Assembly (NCBI GenBank): GCA_040772005.1
Contig: JAXGYZ010000003.1
Coordinates: 248,001-312,000, forward strand
Direction: 5' to 3'
DNA: 64,000 nucleotides
From: MWBF01 sp040772005
GTDB lineage: Bacteria > Chloroflexota > Anaerolineae > CG2-30-64-16
Part shown: positions 35,176 through 43,494 of the stretch, piece after piece
Layout: each line of letters begins with the position of its first letter
Numbering within the stretch: the first letter of the stretch is position 1
Notes under the pieces: model-generated
Database searches by the model: none
What the model saw: the letters and a program-made list of their open reading frames with translations, nothing else
Told to the model about the DNA's origin: nothing
Position numbers and translations under genes: made by a program

Positions 35176-37908
35176 TTACTCCACAAACACGATAACTTCC
35201 CCGCTGCGGACTTCCGTGCCATCCGCAGCAACGGTCACTGCCTCGAAGGTGTGTCGCCCCTTCGCCAGCGGCCACCACGCGGTGAACTCCGGCCCGGCCA
35301 GCGTGCCGTAGGTCGCGCCGTCCACCAGCAGCACAATCTCGCCCTGCGGCTCGAACCGCGGCAGCGCGGTCACGGGCACTTCCTGCGCACTGGCGGGCAG
35401 CGCCGGGTCGATGCGGTAGGTGCGCTGCGGGTCCGGGCTGACCAGCGCGAGCGGGGCCGTGTTGTCCACGGCTGCGCGGGTTGCGGGTCGAGCCTGTTGC
35501 CCTCCACCCCCTGCCGCCGCAAAGCTCAACGGCGCACCGGCCACTGCGATCCCGGTGAGGCGCTCCTCGCGCGCCCAGGCTGCGTACTCCGGGGGCAGCA
35601 GCCAGTAGGTCTGCGGGACCGCATACTGAGACGGTGTGCGGTCGGTGGCAGGTTCCCCGGTCCGCACATCGATCAGCCGCAGCACATGCGACCGGTCTAC
35701 CTCCGCCGGTTCCGTGCCGGGGATGAAATACTCCATCCGGCGGTGCGGGCAGGTGATGACCTGGGTCGTCGCGTCTGCTGTGACCGGCTGTGCAGCTTCG
35801 GTGCAGGCTGCGCCCCCCGCCGGGCACTCCGGCAGCAGGCCGGAATCCGCGCACACTTCAACCTGCACCAATCCCGCGGGTACGGTGAACGCGGCGCGGG
35901 GCTGCCCCTTGTGGACGGCGAGCATGAAATCATGCCAGATCGGCCCGGCGCCGCTGATGCCGCTGATGTCCTTCATCGGGGTGTTGTCGGCATTGCCCAC
36001 CCACACGCCCGTCACCAGTTCGGGCGTATAGCCGAGCGTCCAATTGTCGCGCCAGTCGGTCGTCGTGCCGGTCTTGGCTGCGGCGGGCCGATCGAGCTGG
36101 AGCACGCTGCCCGTGCCGAAGGCCGGCTGCCGCGCATGGTCGTCGCTCAGGATGTCGGTGATGAGATAGGCGACGCGCGGGTCGATGACTGGCGGTCGGC
36201 CGCTCGTGTTGCGCGAAACCGGCGGGATGACCTCCTGCCCGTCCAGTGTGGTGACGCGCGCGATACCGTAAGGCTCGACCGGCCGGCCGCCGTTTGCCAG
36301 CGCACCGTAGGCCGCAGTCAGGTCCAGCAGCGCCACCTCTCCGCCGCCCAACGTGAGCGACAGCCCGTAGCGCGGGGTCTCATCTGCGGGCGCGGTCCAC
36401 TGGCCGGCGGCAGGCTGCGTGAGCGCCGGCGCAGCCGCGCTGCCCGCAGAGGACCCGCCCCGCTGCCACGGGATGCCCAGGCCGACGGCGACGTCGATCA
36501 GCTCTTCGACGCCCACATGGTCCAGCGTCTTGACCGCCGGGATGTTATACGAGTTGGCAAGCGCCTGGCGCACGGTGACCGGGCCGTGGTAGGTTCGGTC
36601 ATAGTTGTTCGGCACGTAGGGCGTGCCCTCGGCGGTGGTGAAGGCGGTGCGCAGGTCTGCGATGAGCGTCGCGGCCGTCCACGCCGCGCGGCCTGCCCTG
36701 GCTGCGCGGGCCGGGTCGAGCACGGCCGCGTAGGTCAGGGGTTTGATGGCGGAGCCGGGCTGCCGCAAGCTCAGGCTGGCGTTGAGCGCGCCGCTGATGT
36801 CCACGTCGAAATAGTCCGGGCTGCCAACCATTGCGACCACTGCGCCGGTTGCCGGGTCCAGCGCGACGAGCGCAACGTTCTCCGCGCGCCGCGCCGGATC
36901 CGCGTCCGCATCGCAGTTGACGCCGGGCAGCGCATCCGGCACGGCACTGCAGGGGCGCAACTCTGTCAGGCGGCGGGCGACGATCTGCTCCGCGGCGGCC
37001 TGCCAGTCCAGGTCCAGCGTCGTGGTGACGCGCAAGTCGCCCGCGGCAATGCGCTCCGGCGGCAGCAGCGTCTCCAGGCGGCTGAGGGTCCACATGACGA
37101 AATGCGGTGCGCGGATGGGGAAGGGGGTGCTGGCATATGCCAGCGCCTCGCGATGCGCATCCTCGGCCTGCGCCGCGTCCAGATAGCCGTGACGCACCAT
37201 CAGCCCGAGGACGACGGCCTGCCGCGTGCGCGCCGCATCGGGGTTCTCGATCGGGTTGTACAGCGCGGGCGACTGGGGCAGCCCGGCCAGCAGCGCACAC
37301 TGCGCGAGGTCGATCTCCGGCGCGTGGACGCCGAAGTAGGCCTGGCTGGCAGCCTCAATGCCCGTGGCAAAGTGGCCGTAGTAGGTCGTGTTGAGATAGA
37401 GGGCGAGCAGCTCATCCTTCGAGTAGCGCTGCTCCAGCCGCCAGGCCAGCCACGCCTCGCGGAGCTTGCGCGCGAGAGTGCGTTCCTGCCGCTCCTCCGC
37501 GGTGAGCAGCAGGTTTCGCGCGAGTTGCTGCGTCAGCGTGCTGCCGCCGGAGACGGTCTCGCCCGCCCGCCAGTTAAGCCACGCGGCGCGCGCGATGGCA
37601 ATCGGGTCCACGCCGGGATGATGATAGAAGTTCGCATCTTCTGTGGCGAGCGTGGCCTCACGGCATGCGCGCGGAATCTCAGTGAGGGCGAGCGGCACGT
37701 ATTTGTTGCCGTGCGGGTCGATGGCCTCGTAGAGCACGCGGCCCTGCCGGTCGGTGATGATGATGCTCGGCGTGGCCGGCTTATAGACCAGGTCTGCGGG
37801 GTCCAGCCAGCGCGGCAGAAGGTAGCCGAACAGCGACCAGCCCAGGACAAGCGCCAGGGCGATGAACGCACCTGGCAGCAGGAGCGGGCGCAAGCGGCGA
37901 TAGGGCAT
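35176..37908 (-). CDS. pbpC: Penicillin-binding protein 1C (transglycosylase/transpeptidase)
   Basis: 910 aa from the ATG at 37908; a longer frame to 38100 reads through a palindromic repeat. One membrane anchor (~8-30). A GT51 glycosyltransferase domain follows, with catalytic E90 in EDANFYHH and the motif GGSTLTQQLARN. The transpeptidase domain has nucleophile S386 in SAIK, then SYN, then KTGT with K612. The C-terminal BiPBP_C-type beta domain (~760-910) is characteristic of PBP1C. It builds and cross-links peptidoglycan outside the membrane. The downstream alpha-2-macroglobulin gene is 12 bp away. Confidence 0.94.
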   Translation of the reverse strand: MPYRRLRPLLLPGAFIALALVLGWSLFGYLLPRWLDPADLVYKPATPSIIITDRQGRVLYEAIDPHGNKYVPLALTEIPRACREATLATEDANFYHHPGVDPIAIARAAWLNWRAGETVSGGSTLTQQLARNLLLTAEERQERTLARKLREAWLAWRLEQRYSKDELLALYLNTTYYGHFATGIEAASQAYFGVHAPEIDLAQCALLAGLPQSPALYNPIENPDAARTRQAVVLGLMVRHGYLDAAQAEDAHREALAYASTPFPIRAPHFVMWTLSRLETLLPPERIAAGDLRVTTTLDLDWQAAAEQIVARRLTELRPCSAVPDALPGVNCDADADPARRAENVALVALDPATGAVVAMVGSPDYFDVDISGALNASLSLRQPGSAIKPLTYAAVLDPARAARAGRAAWTAATLIADLRTAFTTAEGTPYVPNNYDRTYHGPVTVRQALANSYNIPAVKTLDHVGVEELIDVAVGLGIPWQRGGSSAGSAAAPALTQPAAGQWTAPADETPRYGLSLTLGGGEVALLDLTAAYGALANGGRPVEPYGIARVTTLDGQEVIPPVSRNTSGRPPVIDPRVAYLITDILSDDHARQPAFGTGSVLQLDRPAAAKTGTTTDWRDNWTLGYTPELVTGVWVGNADNTPMKDISGISGAGPIWHDFMLAVHKGQPRAAFTVPAGLVQVEVCADSGLLPECPAGGAACTEAAQPVTADATTQVITCPHRRMEYFIPGTEPAEVDRSHVLRLIDVRTGEPATDRTPSQYAVPQTYWLLPPEYAAWAREERLTGIAVAGAPLSFAAAGGGGQQARPATRAAVDNTAPLALVSPDPQRTYRIDPALPASAQEVPVTALPRFEPQGEIVLLVDGATYGTLAGPEFTAWWPLAKGRHTFEAVTVAADGTEVRSGEVIVFVE

Positions 37909-38003
37909 GACCAGTCCATCCTTCAGCGGTCGGGCTATTCGATACAGTATACGCCGCGGTGCGGCGATTGGTTCCACAAAAGATGTAATCCGGCGACGAG
38001 GAA

Positions 38004-38077
38004 GCTCACGCAAAGGCGCAGAGAACGCAGAGGTTTGAATAGTCTGAGCTTTTGCGTTCCTTGCGTCTTTGCGTGAG
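38004..38077. repeat. Palindromic element (family K)
   Basis: Arms GCTCACGCAAAGGCGCAGAG (from 38004) and TTGCGTCTTTGCGTGAG (to 38077) form a long imperfect inverted repeat between the ABC exporter and pbpC. It creates a spurious N-terminal extension of the pbpC reading frame. Confidence 0.75.
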
Positions 38078-38081
38078 ACCG

Positions 38082-40046
38082 CTACTCCTCGGTGGCCCAC
38101 AGCCGGCGCATCTCGGCACAGGTCGCGAGCAGCTCAGCCAGCGTGCCCGCCGCGTCCACTCGACCTGTTTTCAATACGATGATCTGGTCTGCACGTTGCA
38201 GCGCGGCCTGCCGGTGCGAGACGGCCAGGATGGTCGGACGAGGCTGGAAGCTGGATGATTCGCCATCTGCCTTCTTTCTTCTTTCTTCTTCAGTCCCAAA
38301 GGCGCCGAGCCGTTCCCAGAGAGCGCGTTCCGTCTCCACATCCAGCGCGCTGGACAGGTCATCGAACACGAGCAGCTCCGGCTTGCGGATGAACATGCGC
38401 GCGGCCGCCGCGCGCTGCACCTGCCCGCCGGACAGCCGCACCCCGCGCGGCCCGACGACCGTCGCGAGCCCATGCTCCAGCGTCTCAACGTCCTGCTCCA
38501 GGACGGCCTGGCGGATGGCTGCATCCAGTCCGGCATCGCCTGCATCAGGCCAGCCCTGCAGGATGTTCTCCGCCAACGTCGCGCTGAACAGTCGCGGCGT
38601 CTGTGAGGTGTATGCCGTTCGCGGCGGGCGGAAGAAGTTCGCCGGATCGGCCACCTGCTCGCCCTGCCACGTGATGTCTCCGGCATCGCGCGGCAGCAGG
38701 CCCAGGAGTGCGCGCAGCAGCGTGCTCTTGCCTGAACCGATCTGCCCGGTGACGACGGTGAAGCTGCCGCGCGGCAGGTCGAGGTCCACCCCCTGGATGC
38801 CCCGGCCTGTGGATGGGTGCAGGTAGGTGAGGCCACGGACCGTGAGAAGCGGGGTGTCCTTCGACTCCGGGCGTCGGACGACGCCCATCCGCTCAGGATG
38901 CCCCTTCGACTCCATCTCGCCAGCATCCTGAGCGGAGGCCGCACGGCCAGGCTGTGCCTGGCTGGGCGGACGCAGTCGAAGGACGCTTCCAGATTCAGCT
39001 TGCTCATGGTCGAACACCGGGTGCGGCTCGATCAGCACACGGGCCGGTTCGTCGGGCACCAACTCGACCAGGCGGGCGAGCGCGACCTCCTGCTGCTTGA
39101 GGTCGCCCACGAACGTGCCCAGGTAGGACGGGAATGCGGACGTGAAGCCCAGATAGTAGGTGAACAGCGCAAAGTCGCCGATGGTGAAGCGGCCCGCGGC
39201 CATCTCCCGGCTCGCCAGCAGCAGCATGAACCCGATGCCGACAGGCACGGCAAAAGTATGGATGGACCAGGCCACGGTCTCGAGCATCGCGGTGCGGACG
39301 GCTGCACGGCGGCGCGTCTCGCTGAGGATATCGAAATGACGCACGATGTGGTCTTCGGCGCCCGCGACCTTGATTGCCTGCACCGCGCCGAACAGCTCTG
39401 CCAGGAAGCCTGTCACCCTGTCGTCGGCATGGCCCTGCTCGGCCCGGTAGCGCAGCATCCGGCCCCAGGTCGCGCGGCCCACGGCATACGCCACGACGAG
39501 CGGCAGGAAGGCGATCAGCGTGATTTGCAGATTGATGCTGGCCATGATCGCCACCGCGATGCCGAAGGACACCAGGTTGCCCGCCACATCCGGCAGCCAC
39601 GTCGGGAAGTCGCACACCTCCGCGACGTCATCGCGATAGCGGTTGACGGCCTCGCCGGGTGCGATGGGATGCGCGAGCGCGCCGGGCCGCCGGAGCAGCG
39701 CGGCGAACAGGTTGCGCCGCACGAGCGCGGCTGCGGTGTAGCGGAACGTCCAGCCGGCCCACGCCTCGGCATACACGGAGGCCATGCGCGCGAGCCCGAT
39801 CCCGGCGTAGAGCGCGATGAGCGTCCACAGGTTGACGCCCGCCTGCGCCGCGCCCGTCATCGTGTCGAAGACGGCCTTCTCGATGAGACCCGGCAGCACT
39901 ACGGAGCCGAGCACGAATATCTGCAGGACTGCATGCATGGCAAAAGGCCGGCGTGCATAGCGGATGAGCCCCAGGTTGGCGGGCCAGACACCGAGCCGGC
40001 GGGAAGAGGCTTCTTGAGCTCCAGCATCGAGGGATATGTTGGTCAT
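38082..40046 (-). CDS. ABC exporter subunit with degenerate Walker B (heterodimer partner)
   Basis: 654 aa: six transmembrane helices (~30-330) then an ATPase domain. Walker A is GQIGSGKST and the signature is a normal LSGGQVQ. Walker B ends FDD in place of the catalytic Glu (ELLVFDDLSSALD). This is the degenerate half found in heterodimeric exporters such as BmrC and TM287. Two foreign-looking inserts are read in frame: a family C block just before the ATPase domain (38857-38985), and a Lys/Glu-rich block between the D-loop and H-loop. The start overlaps the stop of the upstream exporter gene (ATGA). Confidence 0.88.
   Translation of the reverse strand: MTNISLDAGAQEASSRRLGVWPANLGLIRYARRPFAMHAVLQIFVLGSVVLPGLIEKAVFDTMTGAAQAGVNLWTLIALYAGIGLARMASVYAEAWAGWTFRYTAAALVRRNLFAALLRRPGALAHPIAPGEAVNRYRDDVAEVCDFPTWLPDVAGNLVSFGIAVAIMASINLQITLIAFLPLVVAYAVGRATWGRMLRYRAEQGHADDRVTGFLAELFGAVQAIKVAGAEDHIVRHFDILSETRRRAAVRTAMLETVAWSIHTFAVPVGIGFMLLLASREMAAGRFTIGDFALFTYYLGFTSAFPSYLGTFVGDLKQQEVALARLVELVPDEPARVLIEPHPVFDHEQAESGSVLRLRPPSQAQPGRAASAQDAGEMESKGHPERMGVVRRPESKDTPLLTVRGLTYLHPSTGRGIQGVDLDLPRGSFTVVTGQIGSGKSTLLRALLGLLPRDAGDITWQGEQVADPANFFRPPRTAYTSQTPRLFSATLAENILQGWPDAGDAGLDAAIRQAVLEQDVETLEHGLATVVGPRGVRLSGGQVQRAAAARMFIRKPELLVFDDLSSALDVETERALWERLGAFGTEEERRKKADGESSSFQPRPTILAVSHRQAALQRADQIIVLKTGRVDAAGTLAELLATCAEMRRLWATEE
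38264..38295. repeat. In-frame CTT-rich low-complexity insert in ABC ATPase domain
   Basis: A CTTCTTTCTTCTTTCTTC tract is translated as EEERRKK and adjoins a TGGAAGCTGGA stretch (SSSFQP). It falls between the D-loop and the H-loop, the same loop that is enlarged by a different element in the partner gene. Confidence 0.6.
38857..38985. repeat. In-frame family C palindromic block in ABC exporter gene
   Basis: TCCTTCGACTCC, GCTCAGGATG, CCCTTCGACTCC, GCATCCTGAGCGG and GCAGTCGAAGGACG alternate in direct and inverted orientation. The translation includes GEMESKGHPERMGVVRRPES. It lies between the transmembrane and ATPase domains. Confidence 0.75.
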
Positions 40047-42037
40047 GCCAGCGCCTCCTCCAGGCCCGTCCGCAGCAGGGCTGCGAAGCGGGAGGCCGGG
40101 TCGGCGGCCAGCCGCGCCCGCTCCCCGAATTCGACCACACGGCCGTCCTCGAGGATGAGGATGTCGTCGGCCCGCTGCACGGTGCTGAGCCGGTGCGCGA
40201 TGATGATGGCCGTGCGGCGGTCCTTCGACTGGCCGTCGTGGATGGACGGGGTTGCGCCGTCGGCCCGCTCAGGATGCTCCTTCGACTGGTGACTGACCGC
40301 GGCCGAGGTTGCGCCGTCGGCCCGCTCAGGATGGCTGTGTGACGCCTGTACGTCACCCTTCGACTGGTGATCCACCGCGGGCGAGGTTGCGCCGTCCACC
40401 CGCTCAGGAGGCTCGCTTGGCGGCGGTTCGTTATTCAGCAACCGGTCGATGGCACGCTCCAGCCGCCGCTCGGTCACCGGGTCGAGCCGGGAGGCGGCCT
40501 CATCGAGGATGACCAGGCCCGGGTCGCGCAGCAGGATGCGCGTGAAGGCCAGCAGTTGCGCCTCGCCGGCCGACATCCCCGCGCCGCCTGCGGCCAGCCG
40601 CGTGTGCAGCCCTTCGGGTTGGCTCTCGGCCCACGCCAGCAAATCAAGCGACGCGAGCGTCCGGCGAACATCGGCCTCCCCGATCGCCGGGTCGAACAGC
40701 GTGATGTTCTCCATCAGCGTGGCGCTGAAAAGCTGGACGTCCTGCGTGACCATGCCGACCCGGGCACGCAAATCGGCCAGGCTGACATCACGCAGGTCGA
40801 CGTCGCTGAGCGCGATGCGGCCCGCCGTGGGATCGTACAGGCGGAAGAGCAGGCGGGTCAGCGTGGTCTTGCCGCTGCCCGTCCGCCCCAGGACGCCGAG
40901 CACCCGGCCCGCGGCCAGCGTGAAGTCCACGTCGTGCAGGACGAGTGGCCCGTCGCCGTGGCCGTTGTCGCCCGCCTCACCGTCAGCATAGCCGAACGTG
41001 ACGCGGTCGAACCGGACTGCGAGCGGGCCAGCGGGCAGCGCTGCGGTTGCGGCCTCCTGCACGCCGGGCGACAGCCGCAGCAGCTCACCGATCCGGTTGA
41101 CGCCGGCGGTCGCCTGCTGGAGATTCTCGGCCTCCCGGCGGATTTCGTCGAGCGGCGCGGCGAGCATGCCGATGTAGCTCACGATGAGGAAGGCGGTGCC
41201 GATGGTCACGTCGCCCCGCGTGTAGAGCAGCGCGGCGATCAGCAGGCCGAGCCCATAACCGACGATGTAGAGGAAGTTCGTGACGACGTAGCTCAACGCC
41301 TGCGCCATCATCCCCCCGCGCGCCTTGCGCAACAGTGCGTACATCTTGCCCTGCAACTGGGTCAGCGCGTGCGCCTCCGCGCCGATGCCGCGGATATCCT
41401 CCGTGGCGGCGAAGCGCTCTTCCAGGAAACCCATCTGCTCGGCCCACGCCTCGCGCGCGGCCGTCCACGCGCGCACCCCGATGCGCTGCACCAGGGCGAG
41501 CGCCAGGACCGTGAGGAGCGTATACATCGTCAGGATCGCCCCGGCGCCGGTGCTCTCGCGATAGAGCAGGATGATGATCGCCAGGACGAGCAGGCCGTTG
41601 CCCAGCACTTTGACGACGAGCGTCGAGAACAGCTCCGTCAGCCCGTTCACGTCGCCGTCCACGCGCTCGATCAGCTCACCGGGCGTGTGCGTCTTGTGGA
41701 AGGGCATGTCCAGCCGGAGCAGATGGCTGACCAGGTCGGCGCGCAGCGCGTTCGTGGCAGCCCAGGCCACGTTGAGCCCGCTGTAGGTGGTGGCAAGGTT
41801 GAGCAGCCGTGCGAGCAGCCCGACGAGCAGGTAGGCGCCCGCAGCCAGCAGGAGGTTGCGCAGCGGCCCCGCGGCCTGCGCATTGTCGATGAAGTAGCGA
41901 ATGATCTGCGGATTGAGCAGTTGCAGGCCGATGCCGCTGAACAGCAGCAGGGCCAACCCGACGACCCGCAGCCGCTGCGGGCGGAGATACACGCCGAGCA
42001 AATGGCGGTGCCCGGCGAACGAAACAGACATAGACAT
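40043..42037 (-). CDS. ABC exporter subunit with catalytic Glu and altered signature motif
   Basis: 664 aa with six transmembrane helices and an ATPase domain. Walker A is GRTGSGKTT and Walker B has the catalytic Glu (LVILDEAASRLD), but the signature is MSAGEAQ instead of LSGGQ. With the downstream partner (normal signature, Asp in Walker B) this gives one consensus and one degenerate ATP site, the pattern of heterodimeric multidrug exporters. Three tandem family C elements are read in frame between the D-loop and H-loop (repeating HPERADGAT and HQSKE peptides), adding ~60 residues. A leader ORF and terminator precede it. Substrate unknown; drug or lipid export is likely. Confidence 0.88.
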   Translation of the reverse strand: MSMSVSFAGHRHLLGVYLRPQRLRVVGLALLLFSGIGLQLLNPQIIRYFIDNAQAAGPLRNLLLAAGAYLLVGLLARLLNLATTYSGLNVAWAATNALRADLVSHLLRLDMPFHKTHTPGELIERVDGDVNGLTELFSTLVVKVLGNGLLVLAIIILLYRESTGAGAILTMYTLLTVLALALVQRIGVRAWTAAREAWAEQMGFLEERFAATEDIRGIGAEAHALTQLQGKMYALLRKARGGMMAQALSYVVTNFLYIVGYGLGLLIAALLYTRGDVTIGTAFLIVSYIGMLAAPLDEIRREAENLQQATAGVNRIGELLRLSPGVQEAATAALPAGPLAVRFDRVTFGYADGEAGDNGHGDGPLVLHDVDFTLAAGRVLGVLGRTGSGKTTLTRLLFRLYDPTAGRIALSDVDLRDVSLADLRARVGMVTQDVQLFSATLMENITLFDPAIGEADVRRTLASLDLLAWAESQPEGLHTRLAAGGAGMSAGEAQLLAFTRILLRDPGLVILDEAASRLDPVTERRLERAIDRLLNNEPPPSEPPERVDGATSPAVDHQSKGDVQASHSHPERADGATSAAVSHQSKEHPERADGATPSIHDGQSKDRRTAIIIAHRLSTVQRADDILILEDGRVVEFGERARLAADPASRFAALLRTGLEEALA
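40221..40410. repeat. Three tandem in-frame family C elements in ABC exporter gene
   Basis: TCCTTCGACTGG, GCCGTCGGCCCGCTCAGGATG and similar units occur three times in a row. Each unit encodes a peptide of the type HPERADGATSAAVSHQSKE. The reading frame is intact throughout and the H-loop follows directly (IIIAHRLSTV). Confidence 0.85.
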
Positions 42038-42087
42038 GCCTCCAGGAGAGACCTTGATTCGCGTGATGCACTTGATTCACGTGATCT

Positions 42088-42126
42088 TAAAGACAAAAGC
42101 CACGGGCAGGGCGGCTGCTCGTGGCT
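42088..42126 (-). terminator. Terminator/attenuator in the leader of the ABC exporter operon
   Basis: On the minus strand, AGCCACG and CGTGGCT form a 7-bp outer stem, with a 4-bp inner stem after one mismatch, followed by TTTTGTCTTT. It lies between the leader peptide ORF and the first exporter gene, 50 bp upstream of the exporter start, so it should limit read-through. An alternative fold upstream (GGCGTG...CACGCC and GGCGGA...TCCGCC, ~42133-42195) could compete. Confidence 0.65.
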
Positions 42127-42226
42127 TGCTGATGGCGTGCGCGGCGGAAAGGCGGAGCGTCAACGACGCCCCGACCGGTCCGCCTTCACGCCGGCTGTCA
42201 GCTGACCCGCTGCCAGGCGCACCCCG

Positions 42227-42289
42227 CTAGGGACGCGCAAGCACCTCGGTCGAGGTCTTGCGGCGAGAAGGGGTGTGTGATGCTGACAT
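42227..42289 (-). CDS. Putative 20-aa leader peptide of ABC exporter operon
   Basis: ATG at 42289 with AGGAGAG seven bases upstream. It encodes MSASHTPSRRKTSTEVLARP and ends at 42227. A consensus promoter lies ~50 bp upstream and an intrinsic terminator ~100 bp downstream, before the exporter genes. This is the layout of ribosome-mediated attenuation, as known for the BmrB leader ahead of the bmrCD heterodimeric exporter. Too short to judge by homology; expression is inferred from layout and the ribosome-binding site. Confidence 0.55.
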   Translation of the reverse strand: MSASHTPSRRKTSTEVLARP

Positions 42290-42345
42290 GCGTTGCTCTC
42301 CTGGAATTTGTGCTATATCTGTGCGCGTCTTGCCCGCACGAAGGT

Positions 42346-42374
42346 AGTATATACAGGGTATGGATGGACGTCAA
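42346..42374 (-). promoter_or_regulatory. Promoter of the leader peptide/ABC exporter operon
   Basis: Minus-strand TTGACG (42374-42369) and TATACT (42351-42346) with 17-bp spacing. The predicted start near 42338 gives a ~300-nt leader containing the short ORF and the terminator. The promoter lies just beyond the end of the divergent-looking nitroreductase gene, which is on the same strand. Confidence 0.75.
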
Positions 42375-42405
42375 GAATCGGTGCGTTGTCGATTGGGCGT
42401 CGGGC

Positions 42406-43215
42406 TTACCGCCACTGGACGCAAGGCGTTTTGCGTGAGGGTACGCGCTCATAGACGTACCTGGGGTAGCCGATGAGCAGCGTGCCTCCCACTACTCGGT
42501 CGGCAGGCAGTCCCGTTGTCTCCCTGATAGGCGGTGATCCCTCGATGGCCGCGCTCACGAATCCACACCAGCACGCGCCCAGCCCCAGCCCATGTGCAGC
42601 CAGTTCCAGATACGTTAGGGCAATCGAGGCATTCGATTCCTGCCCTGGCAGCACATGAGCGATGATTAGGTGCGGTGCATTACGGCAAACGACATCGAAC
42701 TGCCGTTCCTGAGCAAAGGCGAAAACGCGGAGGTAACTGCGTGGCCAGTCGCCAGAGACAGCCTGCTGATAAAGCCAGTCGAGGGCCAGATTTCCGAGGC
42801 GCCGAACGACCGCGCTATCATAGATCACTAACCATTCCACAGGCTGCGTATTGCCGGCAGAGGGGGCGTAACTGGCCATATCGAGTAGCCGGGTAAGGAT
42901 CCCCTGCGGTACCGGCTGCTCGGAGAACGTGCGAATCGACCGGCGGGTGCGCAGCAGATGCTCGACTTGGTTGGCGTCGGGGAAGATGTCCGGGCGCACC
43001 TCCTCGCATTCTGCAGGAGCCAGGTTTCGATGAGACAACGCTCCGGTAGGGCAGACGGCCACGCAGTGGCCGCAGTCTATGCAGTCGAGCTCAGCATGTG
43101 CCGTCGGAGTCGGGTAAGCCTCATCGTCTGTCATCTCGATGAGGTAACTAGGGCATTCGGCCACGCAGATGCCGTCGCGCAGGCATAGGTCTCTATCGAT
43201 GGCGAACAGCGTCAT
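42406..43215 (-). CDS. Ferredoxin-nitroreductase fusion
   Basis: 269 aa from the ATG at 43215, with AGGAGG six bases upstream. The N-terminal two-cluster ferredoxin domain (~1-65) has one standard set (C45, C48, C51, C55) and one set in which the second Cys is replaced by Asp (C11, D14, C17, C21). A flavin-dependent nitroreductase domain follows (~90-269; RRSIRTFSEQPV, SYAPSAGNTQP). Such fusions pass electrons from Fe-S clusters to FMN to reduce quinones, nitro compounds or other acceptors. It overlaps the end of the upstream small gene by 23 bp, so they are co-transcribed. Confidence 0.88.
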   Translation of the reverse strand: MTLFAIDRDLCLRDGICVAECPSYLIEMTDDEAYPTPTAHAELDCIDCGHCVAVCPTGALSHRNLAPAECEEVRPDIFPDANQVEHLLRTRRSIRTFSEQPVPQGILTRLLDMASYAPSAGNTQPVEWLVIYDSAVVRRLGNLALDWLYQQAVSGDWPRSYLRVFAFAQERQFDVVCRNAPHLIIAHVLPGQESNASIALTYLELAAHGLGLGACWCGFVSAAIEGSPPIRETTGLPADRVVGGTLLIGYPRYVYERVPSRKTPCVQWR

Positions 43216-43477
43216 CGGTACCTCCTGCAACCAGTATCACACCTGGCTGTCGCTCGGAGATATCTTCAGCATCCTTCAGGTTGTACTCTACATCGTCGGC
43301 TTCTTTGAGAAACTGAGTTGCACTGAAAGCCCGCCACTCCTGTTCAGTCCAGTTTTCGTAGTCCAACTTTCCACGGCGCGCCAGGATGAATGCTACAAAG
43401 TCGGCCACTTCCTGCAGCATATCATCGGGCAGAAACTCAAGCTGCCGGCGCAGTTCATCGCGTGTCGATGCAGTCAT
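43193..43477 (-). CDS. DUF2281-like antitoxin-type protein (orphan)
   Basis: 94 aa from the ATG at 43477, with GGAGGGG upstream; a GTG nine codons earlier overlaps the promoter. The N-terminal helix pattern (RRQLEFLPDDMLQEVADFVA) and acidic C-terminal region (YNLKDAEDISE) resemble small DUF2281/antitoxin proteins usually paired with a PIN or RelE toxin. No toxin is next to it; instead it overlaps the ferredoxin-nitroreductase gene. The family match is by eye. Confidence 0.6.
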   Translation of the reverse strand: MTASTRDELRRQLEFLPDDMLQEVADFVAFILARRGKLDYENWTEQEWRAFSATQFLKEADDVEYNLKDAEDISERQPGVILVAGGTDDAVRHR

Positions 43478-43494
43478 TGTCCCCTCCAAGAGGA

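Noticed and set aside
35251..38076. 941-codon plus-strand frame opposite pbpC
   Set aside because: Shadow of a high-GC gene; the minus strand encodes all PBP1C motifs.
40221..40410. CRISPR array
   Set aside because: The three repeated units are coding, imperfect and have no unique spacers of constant length; no cas genes are near.
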